Positions 35,110-44,655 of a DNA stretch of 64,000 bases are shown in pieces. Every line of letters starts with the position of its first letter. The first letter of the stretch is position 1. The position numbers and the translations under genes are program-made. Source of the DNA: Limnanthes douglasii subsp. nivea (taxonomy: Eukaryota > Streptophyta > Magnoliopsida > Brassicales > Limnanthaceae); NCBI GenBank assembly GCA_036936605.1, contig JAUPFV010000005.1, positions 2,035,670-2,099,669 on the forward strand, given 5' to 3'. The notes under the pieces were generated by a model that was not told the origin of the DNA, did not search any database, and saw only the letters and a program-made list of their open reading frames with translations.

Positions 35110-35553
35110 TTGGTAATTTATTTTGTTTACTTTTTGTTCGAACCAAAGTCCTTGGAAGGCCAAGGCACCTTTTTTGTGATGCTGTCCGTTTTAACCGGAC
35201 AGATTTTTGTATTGTGCTCAAACTTGTTTAAAAAGTCCTTGGAAGGCCAAGGCAACTTTAAGTTTATTGAATGAACGTTTTATCTTGCACAACCTTTCTC
35301 TTATTCCATAGTCTGTTTAAATATCTTGGAGTTTAAGTAATTTCGAGTTATCGTGTTGTGAGAGTGTTTAGGTAGCCCTTAGACCTTTCAGTCCGGATAG
35401 TATGACAATCAACAGAATTTTGCAAAAACTTAGAAAATTTATTCAAGAAAGCTCCAAGTTTCATTTAAAGCTCTCCGTGGCGCCGGAGAGAGGTAGTGGT
35501 ATGCCCCCAAATATTTACATGGATGTTTAAACAAGTAAATATTTACATAAGTT
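35110..35553. other. Convergent 3' region between antisense ORF and integrase
   Basis: The antisense ORF (ending 35109) and pol (ending 35554) point at each other here. A 23-bp direct repeat ('aaagtccttggaaggccaag' then 'gca') occurs at 35145-35167 and 35232-35254. Between them is a hairpin, ctgtccg (35182-35188) and cggacag (35196-35202). On the minus strand there is an AATAAA at 35438-35443. All are also present in copy 2 or nearly so. It may end the plus-strand transcript. Confidence 0.6.
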
Positions 35554-37218
35554 TTATTCCAAATACATTCGAAGGTGTTCAATATTCCAAGGGTGAGTTA
35601 AAACCCTGCCATCTTTGTCTTCCAACCAGTATGTGCCAGGCTTGATTCTTTCAACCACAGTGTAGGGACCCTCCCAAGTTGGGGCCAGCTTTCCGAAGAG
35701 CTTTTCCTTGGTATGCAAGAAAACTTTCCTCAATACCTTATCTCCTGGTTGAAAGTCCCTTCTTTTAACTTTAGAAGCAAACTTGCTTCTCATCAAGCCT
35801 TGATAGTGTGCCATTCTAAGATGAGCTTTTACTCGCCTTTCTTCAATTAAATCAAGTTGATTTCTAACTGCCATTTCATTAGCCTGTCCGGAGAAGTTGT
35901 GCACTCGAAAGGAGGGAAGTGTTTTTTCTATGGGGGCTACTGCATCCATCCCATAGACCAAGGCAAAAGGTGACTCTTGTGTTGCAGCCCCAGGTGTTGT
36001 CCGGTAGGCCCACAAGACTTCTTGTAAATAACTAGGCCACTTCCCAGCAGCCCCTTCCAAATTTTTCTTTAAACCGGACAGTATTGTTCTGTTAGCCACT
36101 TCAACTTGCCCATTGGCTTGTGGGTGGAATGGTGAAGAAAAGCAGTGCTGAATACCCCTTGAGGCACAGAAGCTCTCCATTTCTCTGTTGTCAAACTGTG
36201 GCCCATTGTCTGTTGTTATTCTCTGGGGGACACCAAATCTGCAACATATGTTGGATAGAATGAATTTTATAACAGCCTTTGATGTTGTTCCTGCTAAGGG
36301 GGCTGCTTCTATCCACTTCGAAAAGTAGTCAATGGCTACAATTATGGTTTTACGCCCTCCGGACGCCATAGGGAGAGGCCCAACTAAGTCCAATCCCCAT
36401 CGAGCAAAAGGGATAGGCTCAGAAATTGATTCCAAAGGAATGGCTGGTACATGAATTTCATTGTTGTACCTCTGGCATGGGTCACACCTTCTTACCAGCT
36501 CCTTAGCATCTTTCATTATTGATGGCCAATAATATCCGGAGAGAAGCACTCTTCTTGTTAATGCTCTAAATCCACAATGGGCTGATCCCTCACCATCATG
36601 CAATTCGGAGAGAACCATCTGTGACTCATGATCTCCTAAACAGCGTAGGAGAGGTTTGCTATAGGATTTCTTGTACAAGACCTCTCTAATCATGATGAAA
36701 CCACGAGCCTTGTGTTTTAAAGTTCTGGCTTGTGATTTATCCAAAGGTACGATGCCATCGGACAGATATTGTATAAGAGGAGACCTCCAATCCTGAGGCT
36801 TATTTACTTGTATTTCAAAGACTTCTTCTTTTTCCCCTTCATCAAGTTGAATAGAAGGACTTTCAAGCACATGGATCCATGGATAGGACTCCGTGTACGC
36901 TATTGTTGCCAATGAGTCTGCTAGCTCATTCTCTGCCCGGGGAATATGCTCATAGACAACAGCTTTAAACTTCATTGCCTCATTTTTCAAGAGAAGTAAA
37001 TATTTAATCAACTGTTCCTTTCTAGCTTCTGATAGGCCCAAGGCATGGTGGACAAGCAATTGGGAGTCGCTTAGCAGCTTGACCCTTTTTGCTCCACAGA
37101 TATAAGCCAATTTCAACCCAGCTATAGCTGCTTCGTATTCGGACTCATTATTGGACGCCCTGAAAGCAAAACAAATAGCTTGGAACATGTTGTCCCCATA
37201 GGGGGAAGTAAGACATAT
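35554..37218 (-). CDS. Tat aRNase H and integrase (copy 1)
   Basis: 544 codons from an ATG at 37188, but the frame is open from the TGA at 37219 and is the same as the rest of pol. The first 110 residues are the second, archaeal-type RNase H: 'NNESEYEAAIAGL' (catalytic Glu), 'LLSDSQLL' (Asp) and 'NELADSLA' (Asp); its first Asp lies upstream of the stop in 'VRTDGG'. The integrase zinc finger has H197, H204, C235 and C238. The catalytic triad is D267, D327 and E363, with the expected 35 residues between the last two. The C-terminal part ('GPYTVVERIKPGTYWLED') is intact and no chromodomain is seen. Integrase inserts the cDNA in the nucleus. It ends at the convergent 3' region. Confidence 0.92.
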   Translation of the reverse strand: MCLTSPYGDNMFQAICFAFRASNNESEYEAAIAGLKLAYICGAKRVKLLSDSQLLVHHALGLSEARKEQLIKYLLLLKNEAMKFKAVVYEHIPRAENELADSLATIAYTESYPWIHVLESPSIQLDEGEKEEVFEIQVNKPQDWRSPLIQYLSDGIVPLDKSQARTLKHKARGFIMIREVLYKKSYSKPLLRCLGDHESQMVLSELHDGEGSAHCGFRALTRRVLLSGYYWPSIMKDAKELVRRCDPCQRYNNEIHVPAIPLESISEPIPFARWGLDLVGPLPMASGGRKTIIVAIDYFSKWIEAAPLAGTTSKAVIKFILSNICCRFGVPQRITTDNGPQFDNREMESFCASRGIQHCFSSPFHPQANGQVEVANRTILSGLKKNLEGAAGKWPSYLQEVLWAYRTTPGAATQESPFALVYGMDAVAPIEKTLPSFRVHNFSGQANEMAVRNQLDLIEERRVKAHLRMAHYQGLMRSKFASKVKRRDFQPGDKVLRKVFLHTKEKLFGKLAPTWEGPYTVVERIKPGTYWLEDKDGRVLTHPWNIEHLRMYLE

Positions 37219-37221
37219 TCA

Positions 37222-37968
37222 TGCCCCAGATCCTATGGCACTGGATCCTCCATCTGTTCGGACAATCCACACTTTTTTGTCTTTTGAATCAGCAGGTTGT
37301 TCTGAGTCCCTATCAGAATGGAATTCGACCAGAAAATCAGCCACAGCTTGAGCTTTTACTGCTGTTCGAGGAGCAAAGTCTATGTCGAAGTCTCCCAACT
37401 CTACTGACCACTTTGTCATTCTGCTTGAAATGTCTGCTTTTTGAAGGACATTCTTTAAAGGGAAAGATGTCCGGACGATGATAGGATGAGCCTGAAAATA
37501 CGGCCTCATCTTTCTCGCAGCTATCACCAAGGCCAATGCTAGTTTTTCAAGTTTCAAGTAGCGTCGTTCAGCATCAATCAGGCTTTTGCTGATGTAGTAT
37601 ACTGGGTGAGGATACCCATCAACCTCCCTTACTAGCACAGCACTGATGGCACAGCTTGAAACATCCAAATACACAAAGAGAGTCTCCCCCTCGATTGGTT
37701 TAAACAAAGTCTTGGGAGAGGACAAATGCTTCTTAATCTCATTGAATGCCTCATCACACTGTGGCGTCCACTCAAACCCCTTTGCACCCTTCAAAGTTTG
37801 AAAGAAAGGAGCACACCTGTCCGAAGACCTTGAGATGAATCTGTTCAAGGCTGCTAACCTCCCCGTTAACCGCTGTACTTCTTTAATGTTTCGAGGAGGA
37901 TCCATTTGAAATAAAGCATTGAGTTGGTCCGGGTCGGGCTGTATGCCATGCTCACTTATAATATACCC
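37222..37968 (-). CDS. Tat RNase H (copy 1), bounded by stops
   Basis: Open between TAA 37969-37971 and TGA 37219-37221, in the same frame as RT and integrase. It holds the Ty3-type RNase H: 'LFVYLDVSSCAISAVLV' (first Asp), 'YYISKSLIDAERRYLKLEKL' (Glu) and the 'VIAARKMRPYF' helix. It then begins the archaeal-type RNase H with 'WIVRTDGGSS'. RNase H removes the RNA template during reverse transcription. The TAA stands where related copies have a Leu codon (TTA in the decayed element near 57977), so it looks like a recent lesion. Confidence 0.88.
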
Positions 37969-37971
37969 TTA

Positions 37972-38841
37972 GAACTTCCCGGACTGCACTCCGAACACAC
38001 ATTTTTCAGGATTTAACTTTAAATTTACCTTGGCCAGGTTGGCAAAAGTCTCCTGGAGGTCGGACACGTGCAGCTGCTCATCCACACTTTTCACCATCAT
38101 ATCGTCAATGTAAACCTCCATATTTCTTCCAATTTGATCAGAAAATGCCTTATTGACTAACCTTTGATAAGTAGCCCCAGCATTTTTCAAACCAAAAGGC
38201 ATCACCTTGTAGCAGTGTAAACCTCTATCAGTAACAAAAGTGGTATGCTCTTGATCTCTTGGATCCACCTGGATCTGATTGTATCCGGAGAAAGCATCCA
38301 TGACGGAGAGTAGCTTGTTCCCAGAAGTAGAATCTACCAGCTGATCTATCCGGGGAACCGGATACAAGTCTTTTGGGCAAGCTCGATTGAGATCTGTGAA
38401 GTCAATGCACATTCGCCATTTACCGTTTTTCTTTTTTACCAAGACTGGATTGGCAGTCCACAAAGGATACTGAGATTCTTTAATGTGCCCCATCTTTGTG
38501 AGTCTGTCAACCTCTTGTACAATGACATCAGCCTTTTCTTTTGAGAAAGCTCTCCTCTTTTGCACCACTGGTGCTACGTCTCTCCGGACAGATAAGTGAT
38601 GGGAAATCACTTCTGATGGAACTCCAGTAACATCAGCATTGCACCAAGCAAAGACATGCTGATGGTCTTTTAAGAATTTTAACATCTCTTCTTTCAACAC
38701 TTGTGGCATTTTGGACCCTATCTTGACAAATTTCCCTTCTTCCAAGCAGTGTGTCTCAACCTCCTCAACTGGGATCAACACTCCGGGGGTCTCTCTGGGG
38801 TCATCAATTTCACCCTCACCCCCAGAAAGGCCCTCAAATTG
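37972..38841 (-). CDS. Tat reverse transcriptase (copy 1)
   Basis: Follows the TAG at 38842 without a frame change. RT motifs in order: 'VLVKKKNGKWRMCIDFTDLN', 'YPVPRIDQLVD', 'MDAFSGYNQI', 'CYKVMPFGLKNAGATYQ' and the catalytic 'VYIDDMMVKS' near 38098-38115. The stretch just before RT ('DDPRETPGVLIPVEE') joins it to the protease. It ends with a TAA (37969-37971) inside the normally conserved 'GKFLGY' motif. This is the polymerase that copies the RNA in the particle. It would be made only if ribosomes pass the TAG, or as a degenerate product. Confidence 0.9.
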
Positions 38842-38844
38842 CTA
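38842..38844 (-). promoter_or_regulatory. TAG between protease and RT with readthrough-like context
   Basis: The minus strand reads CAA TAG CAA TTT GAG. The tobamovirus-type readthrough signal is UAG-CAR-YYA; this matches except for the last base. In the decayed Tat element the aligned stop is TAA followed by CAA TTA (near 58664-58674), and the frame continues on both sides. A role in setting the Gag to Pol ratio is inferred. Confidence 0.5.
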
Positions 38845-41181
38845 TTGGTCATTTATACGGACTGCCCCCAGCGTTCGTGGAGCCAAGGCAGTGGCATAGC
38901 ATTCTCTTGCAACTTTTTGACTGCTCCGGACAACCCCAACCTGCCCCTGAACAGCATATTTTAGACACTGATGGACTGTTGAGGCCACTGCATGCATCCT
39001 AGAGAGCCAAGATCTCCCTAGAATAGCATTGTAACAAGTGGGACAGTCCACCACAATGAAAAGTATTCTGACCGTTTTCTTGAAAGGGCCTCTGCCCAAC
39101 AATACTTCTTCTTCGAATTCACCGATTACATCAGCTGAGCTGCCCGTGAAGCCTACGATCGATCTGTCTGACTTTTGAATCACAGCTGGATTTTTCATTT
39201 TCTTGTAAGTATCTAGGAAAAGGATATTGGCAGAGCTCCCAGTATCTACCAGGATTCGCCTTATCTCATTGCCCCCTATCGATGCTCCTATGACAACAGC
39301 ATCTTCATGAGGGCCAGCAATGTCTCTCAAATCATCCCCATCAAAGACAATGAATGGGAATAAACTTGACGATTGATAAGAGGTCATGCCCCCTTCTAGT
39401 TGGGTAGCCAAATTATGAACATGCCTTTTTCTTGATGAAGTGGTAGGAGCCGTTACAGTGTCCCCTCCGAAAATTGTCAAGGACTCAAAGAATTTAATGA
39501 GCCCGGAGATCGTCCTGGAACGCTCCTCTATTGCACCCACTCTGTTCCTTGTTGGATCAGGATCCAAATATTCAGATTCCACATCAAACCTTTCAATGAT
39601 CACCATAGCCCCTTCTGGGGCAGCATTAACCGGAGCAGCCCGGTGAGTGTTGTCAGGCCTGTTGCCTCCTCTTCTTTTAACGTATGCACCCAATTTCCCT
39701 CTTTCAATCAGGTTCTGAACCTCTTGTTTCAAGGCTATGCAATCATCAGTAGTATGGCCAATATCATTGTGATATTGACAAAAAGAACTGTTTCGATGTT
39801 CTCTGGGAGACTGCAAGGTTGCTGGTCTCCGGTAGTGTACTTCATCTTTAGTTTTATCAAAAATGGTTGCCACACTTTCTTTGAGTTCTGCAAACCACTC
39901 CGGTTGGACCCATGGCCCTCTTTTGTTTCTAGACTGTTGGCTTTGTGCAGGGGTAGCTGGTTGAGACTGAGCTTTTCCTCTTCCATGCCCCTGTCCGGTT
40001 TCTCTAGCTTTGTTTCCGGACTGGTTTTGATTGGGAGTTGGTGTCACCGGGGTGGATCTCACCTGCCTGTGCACCCTGGTCTTTTTCGTTTCATCAACAT
40101 TTATTTGCTTGCCAACTTGATTTAGCAATCCACCCCAGGTCATGGCTTTCTTCCTTGTTACTGAATCGGCCAGGTTGCCCGGGTTCAAACCCTGTCTCAG
40201 GGATGTTATTGCCACTTGTTCAAAGCAATCAGCCAGCCCGTTCTTTGTGTTCACAAAACGACTTATGTATTCTTTCAACGATTCATTTGGTTCCTGGGCA
40301 CAATGGATTATGGTATCTCCATTACCCTTCAATTCCTTACTCCCCACAAATTGCCTTCGAAAGGCCACCCAGAAAGTATCAAAGTCTTTAATACAACCCT
40401 GAGGCAGGCTGTTGTACCATTTTAGAGCACTCCCCGTAAAAGATTGGGAGAACGCCCTACAGAGTAGTTTATCATCATCATCAAAGTTCATCATGAAGTT
40501 CTTGAATTGCTCCAGATGATTGTCCGGATCAGTACTACCATCATACTTCTCCATCTTTGTGCTGTCAAACCTCTTGGGGAGGTTCCCGGACAGGATTTTA
40601 GAAGACAGTGGAGACTGCCTCCAATTCCTTCCACGACTGAACACGGTATCATCATTAGGAGTTGCAAAGATACCTGGCTCATCATGGAAGGCAAAAGGAT
40701 CCATCAGCATCCGGTCTACATGCCTCCGGTGAGATGACCCTTTTCCAATATGCCTTTTCATTCTTCCATGGCGATCTCTTTTTCTAGAATACTTTTTAAC
40801 TTGCTTTTGTTTTTTCCTGGTTCGCCCCTCGTCACTGCTGGAGGACAAGGACTTTTCATTTCCCTCACTGTCCGAAGAGCTGTCCGAAGATTCTGAACTT
40901 GAGTCAGAACTCTCCACAGGCTTGGACCGGTGAGACTTTTTAGAACTGGCATGTGTCTTTTTAGTGCTCACATGAGTCTTTGAAGCCTCATGCTCTCGAG
41001 GGTTATCAGAACGATGAGCAACTGATGCTTTGGATTTCTCCTTCATGCCCATCTTGGCCTTTTCAGCCCTCAGAGCTTCTATTTCAACCCTCAACCTGTC
41101 ACGCTCCTGGACAGTATATTCATCATTCTCTTCCACCACTTCGAGCAAAGCTGGTGGAAGCTCTGGATTATCCGGATTCAT
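38842..41181 (-). CDS. Tat Gag-protease (copy 1), intact
   Basis: 779 codons from an ATG 54 bp inside the PBS region to the TAG at 38842. Residues 1-190 are charged, Ser-rich and basic. Residues 195-350 are the retrotransposon Gag domain ('MEKYDGSTDPDNHLEQF', 'ALKWYNSLP', 'FDTFWVAFRRQFVG'). A zinc knuckle variant, 'CQYHNDIGHTTDDC', is at about 468-481. The aspartic protease follows with 'ILVDTGSSANILF' (Asp-Thr-Gly at about 646-648) and 'IVVDCPTCYNAILGRSWL'. Gag builds the particle and protease matures it. No internal stop or frameshift is present, in keeping with the young LTRs. Confidence 0.95.
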   Translation of the reverse strand: MNPDNPELPPALLEVVEENDEYTVQERDRLRVEIEALRAEKAKMGMKEKSKASVAHRSDNPREHEASKTHVSTKKTHASSKKSHRSKPVESSDSSSESSDSSSDSEGNEKSLSSSSDEGRTRKKQKQVKKYSRKRDRHGRMKRHIGKGSSHRRHVDRMLMDPFAFHDEPGIFATPNDDTVFSRGRNWRQSPLSSKILSGNLPKRFDSTKMEKYDGSTDPDNHLEQFKNFMMNFDDDDKLLCRAFSQSFTGSALKWYNSLPQGCIKDFDTFWVAFRRQFVGSKELKGNGDTIIHCAQEPNESLKEYISRFVNTKNGLADCFEQVAITSLRQGLNPGNLADSVTRKKAMTWGGLLNQVGKQINVDETKKTRVHRQVRSTPVTPTPNQNQSGNKARETGQGHGRGKAQSQPATPAQSQQSRNKRGPWVQPEWFAELKESVATIFDKTKDEVHYRRPATLQSPREHRNSSFCQYHNDIGHTTDDCIALKQEVQNLIERGKLGAYVKRRGGNRPDNTHRAAPVNAAPEGAMVIIERFDVESEYLDPDPTRNRVGAIEERSRTISGLIKFFESLTIFGGDTVTAPTTSSRKRHVHNLATQLEGGMTSYQSSSLFPFIVFDGDDLRDIAGPHEDAVVIGASIGGNEIRRILVDTGSSANILFLDTYKKMKNPAVIQKSDRSIVGFTGSSADVIGEFEEEVLLGRGPFKKTVRILFIVVDCPTCYNAILGRSWLSRMHAVASTVHQCLKYAVQGQVGVVRSSQKVARECYATALAPRTLGAVRINDQ

Positions 41182-41234
41182 TCGGACAGAATTCCTTTAC
41201 TTGGTTTTGAATGTTTGATTCTGGAACCGTCGCC

Positions 41235-41251
41235 TCCCACTGTGGTCGCCA
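41235..41251 (-). other. Tat copy 1 primer binding site
   Basis: The minus strand reads TGGCGACCACAGTGGGA, starting 3 nt after the 5' LTR. TGGCGAC-type sites are usual in Tat/Ogre elements; the exact tRNA (possibly tRNA-Arg) is not certain from sequence alone. Confidence 0.75.
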
Positions 41252-41254
41252 ATT

Positions 41255-41737
41255 TGGTGTGGATAAAAGTAGCCTGAGGGTAGGCTGGTAATTTCAAGTG
41301 GAGTTTTAGGGCGGTGTAAGGGTGTTTCACGGTGGTGTGGTGGTGTTTACGGGTGTTTCAAAGTGTTTCAAGGGTGGAGAGAGAATTAAGCAGTCTGGCA
41401 GCAGTTAATTTTTCTTACCCATAGTTAATGCTGGTGGTTGGGTATATATAGTATGATATTTGGGCCCTTATGGGCTTTCGGGTCAAGTTTAATGGACCCG
41501 GGTCATGTTTAAAGACCCAAGAGTTTTAAGCAGATGTGCAGGTAGCTTAGTCAGACAGTGATTAGGTTTTTTAGTACTTTAGTCATAGTTCGAACTGCCT
41601 TATGTTTGCAGTGTTCAAGATCATCTGTCCGGTTCAATCAGTGCTGTTCGAAGTGAAGTCATGGAGTCTGTCCGAATTTACGGGGTGATTTACTTTGGAC
41701 TACCCTTCCGGGGAGCTCTTCGAATTCGGACTCATCA
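41255..41737 (-). repeat. Tat copy 1, 5' LTR
   Basis: 483 bp, four differences from 31238-31720. The minus strand has a TATA-like CTATATATA near 41443-41451, where the other LTRs have CTATAAATA. It should drive the sense transcript toward Gag. Confidence 0.96.
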
Positions 41738-42285
41738 AAAAGAATGAATTTATAGATTGAATTTATTAGTACTTTCGGGGTATGGATTAATTTTTTCAAT
41801 CACTAGTATTTATCACAACATTGCATGAGTGTTATAGTGTAATTGTCGATGTTAGGCAAATAGTATTTAATAAAATGAGTAAATTTCTTGAGGGAGATTT
41901 ATACACGTAGTGGGAACCTTCTTATTTTTATTGGGATAATTTGAATACAAATGATGATTTGTTCGAGCCTAAAAATCAAATTTCAGGCCGTGAGAAACCT
42001 TAGAGATAGATAATCTTATCAAGTAGAGTATAGTGAACGGATCAAATTTCAATTTTTGTCTCATTTTTTAAGTTATGAGATTCTATTGAATGATTAAAAT
42101 TGGATTTATATTCTCATATCAGGTGGCTCGTGGATAAACATTTCCTCATAGGTTGTTTCGGAGTGCTCGGCCCTTGTCGACTCGTAAATGTAAGATGTTT
42201 CGTAGGTGATGATCCATAGTTTGGATTCATTTCTTTCTATAGAAGCGATTAAATCAAGTATTTCATTTTCAATCGCGTTACTTTT
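41738..42285 (-). other. Remains of the old Tat element beside copy 1
   Basis: No domain recognised in this spacer. By position it should be sequence of the old Tat element that copy 1 interrupted (L2 on its other side). Confidence 0.35.
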
Positions 42286-43430
42286 TCATAGTAAAATTTC
42301 TTGAGTATTAAAGCCATGGCATGTAGTTTTGTTCAAATAGAGGATGATTGTATTGCTTTTTACTTCAGCTTGTCCTAAAGTATGACTGATTATAAGTGGA
42401 GATTTAGTGAAAAGTCTTATTTGTCGTGCGTCAAATATTTGGGTAAGTTGGAACTCTGCTATAGCGTCTTTATATTCAGTATTATTGTTCAAGGCAAAGA
42501 ATCCAAATCAGATAGACTTTTGGAACACATCTCTTATAGAAAGACTATATAGTCTTTATTGTTTTAGCCTTTCTCTGTACGAACTAACCACAATGGTTTG
42601 AGACTAAAGTATGAGGGGGTAAGTTGTTTGGACTGAAGTTCAGTGAGAAAATATGCTATAACCTGGGCTCTGATATCGCTTCGTTGTTCAAACTTGATTT
42701 CAAAATATCCCAACTCTACAAAATATTTTATAATTCTGCAAAAGATGCAGGGATTTTAGAGGATGTTCTTCAGACAGAAAGATATCTGGACCATAATAAT
42801 GTGGTGTTGGAAGTATGGTTACATTTTCTAACAGTTAGTACTGGATCTAGCGATAACTTCTCCAGTTGCGAATATCGAATTTTTTCAGCGACAAAAGATT
42901 TACTAACGTAGTAGATAGATCGACAAATGGTTATTTATTATTTAACTAAAACGATCCTTATAAAATAGTAATATACATCATATTATAGGTAAAGATTATT
43001 ACATGGTTTCGACCACATAATACAATTAGATAAAAGAATCTCTTCTTTGATTTTGGAATGGTTCGTCGCATTCAGGCATCTAGTTGAACGTGCATACTCC
43101 CTTTAGTTTTTTGAAGGAGGGTGCACATTAGCGAATATTATGTCATCAATATATACCTCAATATTTCACCCTATTTGGATGAAGAAGGTCGTATACTTCT
43201 CATCATGAAGATGCATCCATAAAACATAACATACTGTTTCTCGAAATGGTATCCACCAACTAACCAGATTTCAAGATAGGTCATAGATCATTCAAGCATG
43301 TTTGGTTAAATTTAGTGAATTTTATGCATGTCATGAACCTGCCATTTTTATTTTTGACAATGACCAAATTTGTGCTCCAAACAAGGTATAATGTTTTCTA
43401 TACAATGCATATTTAGCATAATAATTTGAC
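42286..43430 (-). pseudogene. Old Tat RT and RNase H, decayed
   Basis: Minus-strand motifs in pol order. RT: 'LVIVKNKNG' near 43360 (compare 'LVKKKNGKW'), 'CIKFTKFNQTCLNDL' near 43300 and 'VYIDDI' near 43150. RNase H: 'YYVSKSFVAEKIRYSQLEKL' at about 42850-42910. Archaeal-type RNase H: 'WLVRTE' near 42580 and 'NNNTEYKDAIAEFQL' at 42430-42492. Many stops. At the place of the shared aRNase H stop of the other copies this one has Tyr (TAT), as far as I can align it. Confidence 0.7.
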
Positions 43431-43889
43431 CTCGCTGATGATTTATATCGACTTTCTCATGAGGGAATATGTATAATTTCTCATGAGGAATAGTCTATAC
43501 GTTTGTTTGATTATCCAAAAACTAATGTTGATTAAAATATTATGACACGCTATCGAAAATAGAACTCTTATAACGTCCACAACATACCAAGTATAAGTGT
43601 TTAATTTTTTGTTACAAAATGTTAAAATTTGAGATGGAAAAACCACACGTAGACCTTGTCTGATGCGGCCCATACGTCAGAGGGTGAGTGTAATTCTTTC
43701 TATAGCTATCCTAACCTCAATTATTCAAGGGGCCTCCCCTGTATTATTAGGTTGTCTAGGATGATGAGATTGTAATTAATTTATATTTTCGCGAAGCGAG
43801 GGAATTAGTATATCATTCTTTAGCCAAATGTTTATTGTCATAAATTATACCAATTTATCATTTGAAAATGTAACATATGTAATGATGTA
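43431..43889. other. No domain recognised
   Basis: Between the old Tat RT and the L3 LTR-like segment, where Gag and protease would be expected; too decayed or deleted to identify. Confidence 0.35.
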
Positions 43890-44320
43890 TAGTTGAGATA
43901 ATAACACACATTTGATTGAGAAATTTTTTCAAAAAAAATATAAGACGATGAATTGTCTAATAGGTGGAAATAAAATATGAACTAGAGATAAGTAAAATAA
44001 GAAGACCATGTTGACTGATCATAATGTGATCTCAAACTCCTAAATTGGAGTTCTTATTTATAGTTAGGTTACAACTATAATAATTGTACTTATTTCATAA
44101 TAAATAGCAGTGATGTTGGATGTTAATTGTTATTAATGAGGATAGAACGTGTTAATTAAATGTTTTCACAAACTCTTTATAACTTAGTGTTCAATTATTA
44201 TACATATGAACGCTTACTTGAGCCCTTTATAATGCTGAGATTTGGGCCGATTACAAGTTGAGCTCCATAATCGCCTGAGTTTAGACTTAATACATATTTA
44301 AACCTTATAAAAAATAACAA
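43890..44320 (-). repeat. LTR-like segment L3 of an old Tat family
   Basis: Homologous to L1 and L2: 'gagataagtaaaata', 'cttatttatagttaggttac', 'ttttcacaaactctttata', 'cgcttacttgag'. It lies on the 5' side of the old Tat RT, as a 5' LTR should. Boundaries approximate. Confidence 0.5.
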
Positions 44321-44329
44321 AGAACCCTC

Positions 44330-44655
44330 GGCTCAAGTTACCTATATGGTGTGAGAGAGTTATAACAAATGTGGGGCATGTCCGTAAAGTTAAACACGAC
44401 ATTCTTTCTTTTAGAATGTTAAATGTTGAAGGGCATGACTATAAGGATAAAGATGGAAGAAATAGGATTCTCTAAGTATAAATAGTTGTTATTAAAGCTT
44501 ATAAAACTAATGTTGTGTTAGTTTTGAAGGACCTGTAATGGTTGGAGGTGCTTCTACTTCTGAGAGACATTCAAACAAGCTGTTGCATCTGAGGTTGGGT
44601 CATTTTAGTGAATTAATCCTAAATGAACTTAGCAAACAAGATATTTCTTAATTGT
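44330..44655 (+). pseudogene. Copia protease/integrase boundary, Tork-like
   Basis: Plus-strand codons in several frames spell a Tork-type Copia join: 'VRKVKHDILSF', 'EGHDYKDKDG', 'ASTSERHSNKLLHLRLGHFS' and 'LNELSKQD'. The last two correspond to the integrase start 'LWHxRLGHxSxxGLxxLxKxxLL'. Sequence of an oppositely oriented Copia begins at about 44656. Confidence 0.65.

Larger units (their letters stand above)
31238..41737 (-). mobile_element. Young full-length Ty3/gypsy Tat element, copy 1
   Basis: A 10.5-kb element, sense strand minus. The 483-bp LTRs (41255-41737 and 31238-31720) differ at only 4 positions (0.8%), so insertion is recent. Flanking 5-mers taaag (31233-31237) and aaaag (41738-41742) fit a target duplication with one mismatch. 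PBS and polypurine tract are in place. Order on the minus strand: Gag, protease, RT, RNase H, a second (archaeal-type) RNase H, integrase; this dual RNase H marks the Tat lineage. Between integrase and 3' LTR an additional ORF runs on the plus strand. Gag to integrase (41181-35554) keeps one frame throughout with exactly three stops: TAG 38842, TAA 37969, TGA 37219. Copy 2 is at 59059. Confidence 0.96.

Noticed and set aside
39440..41218. Several plus-strand open frames opposite Gag-protease
   Set aside because: They are shadows of an intact minus-strand ORF with clear domains; none has a recognisable motif or promoter.
31238..41737. Endogenous pararetrovirus or an ambisense virus
   Set aside because: LTRs, PBS, polypurine tract, integrase and dual RNase H identify a Tat gypsy element; there is no movement protein or envelope-like ORF.
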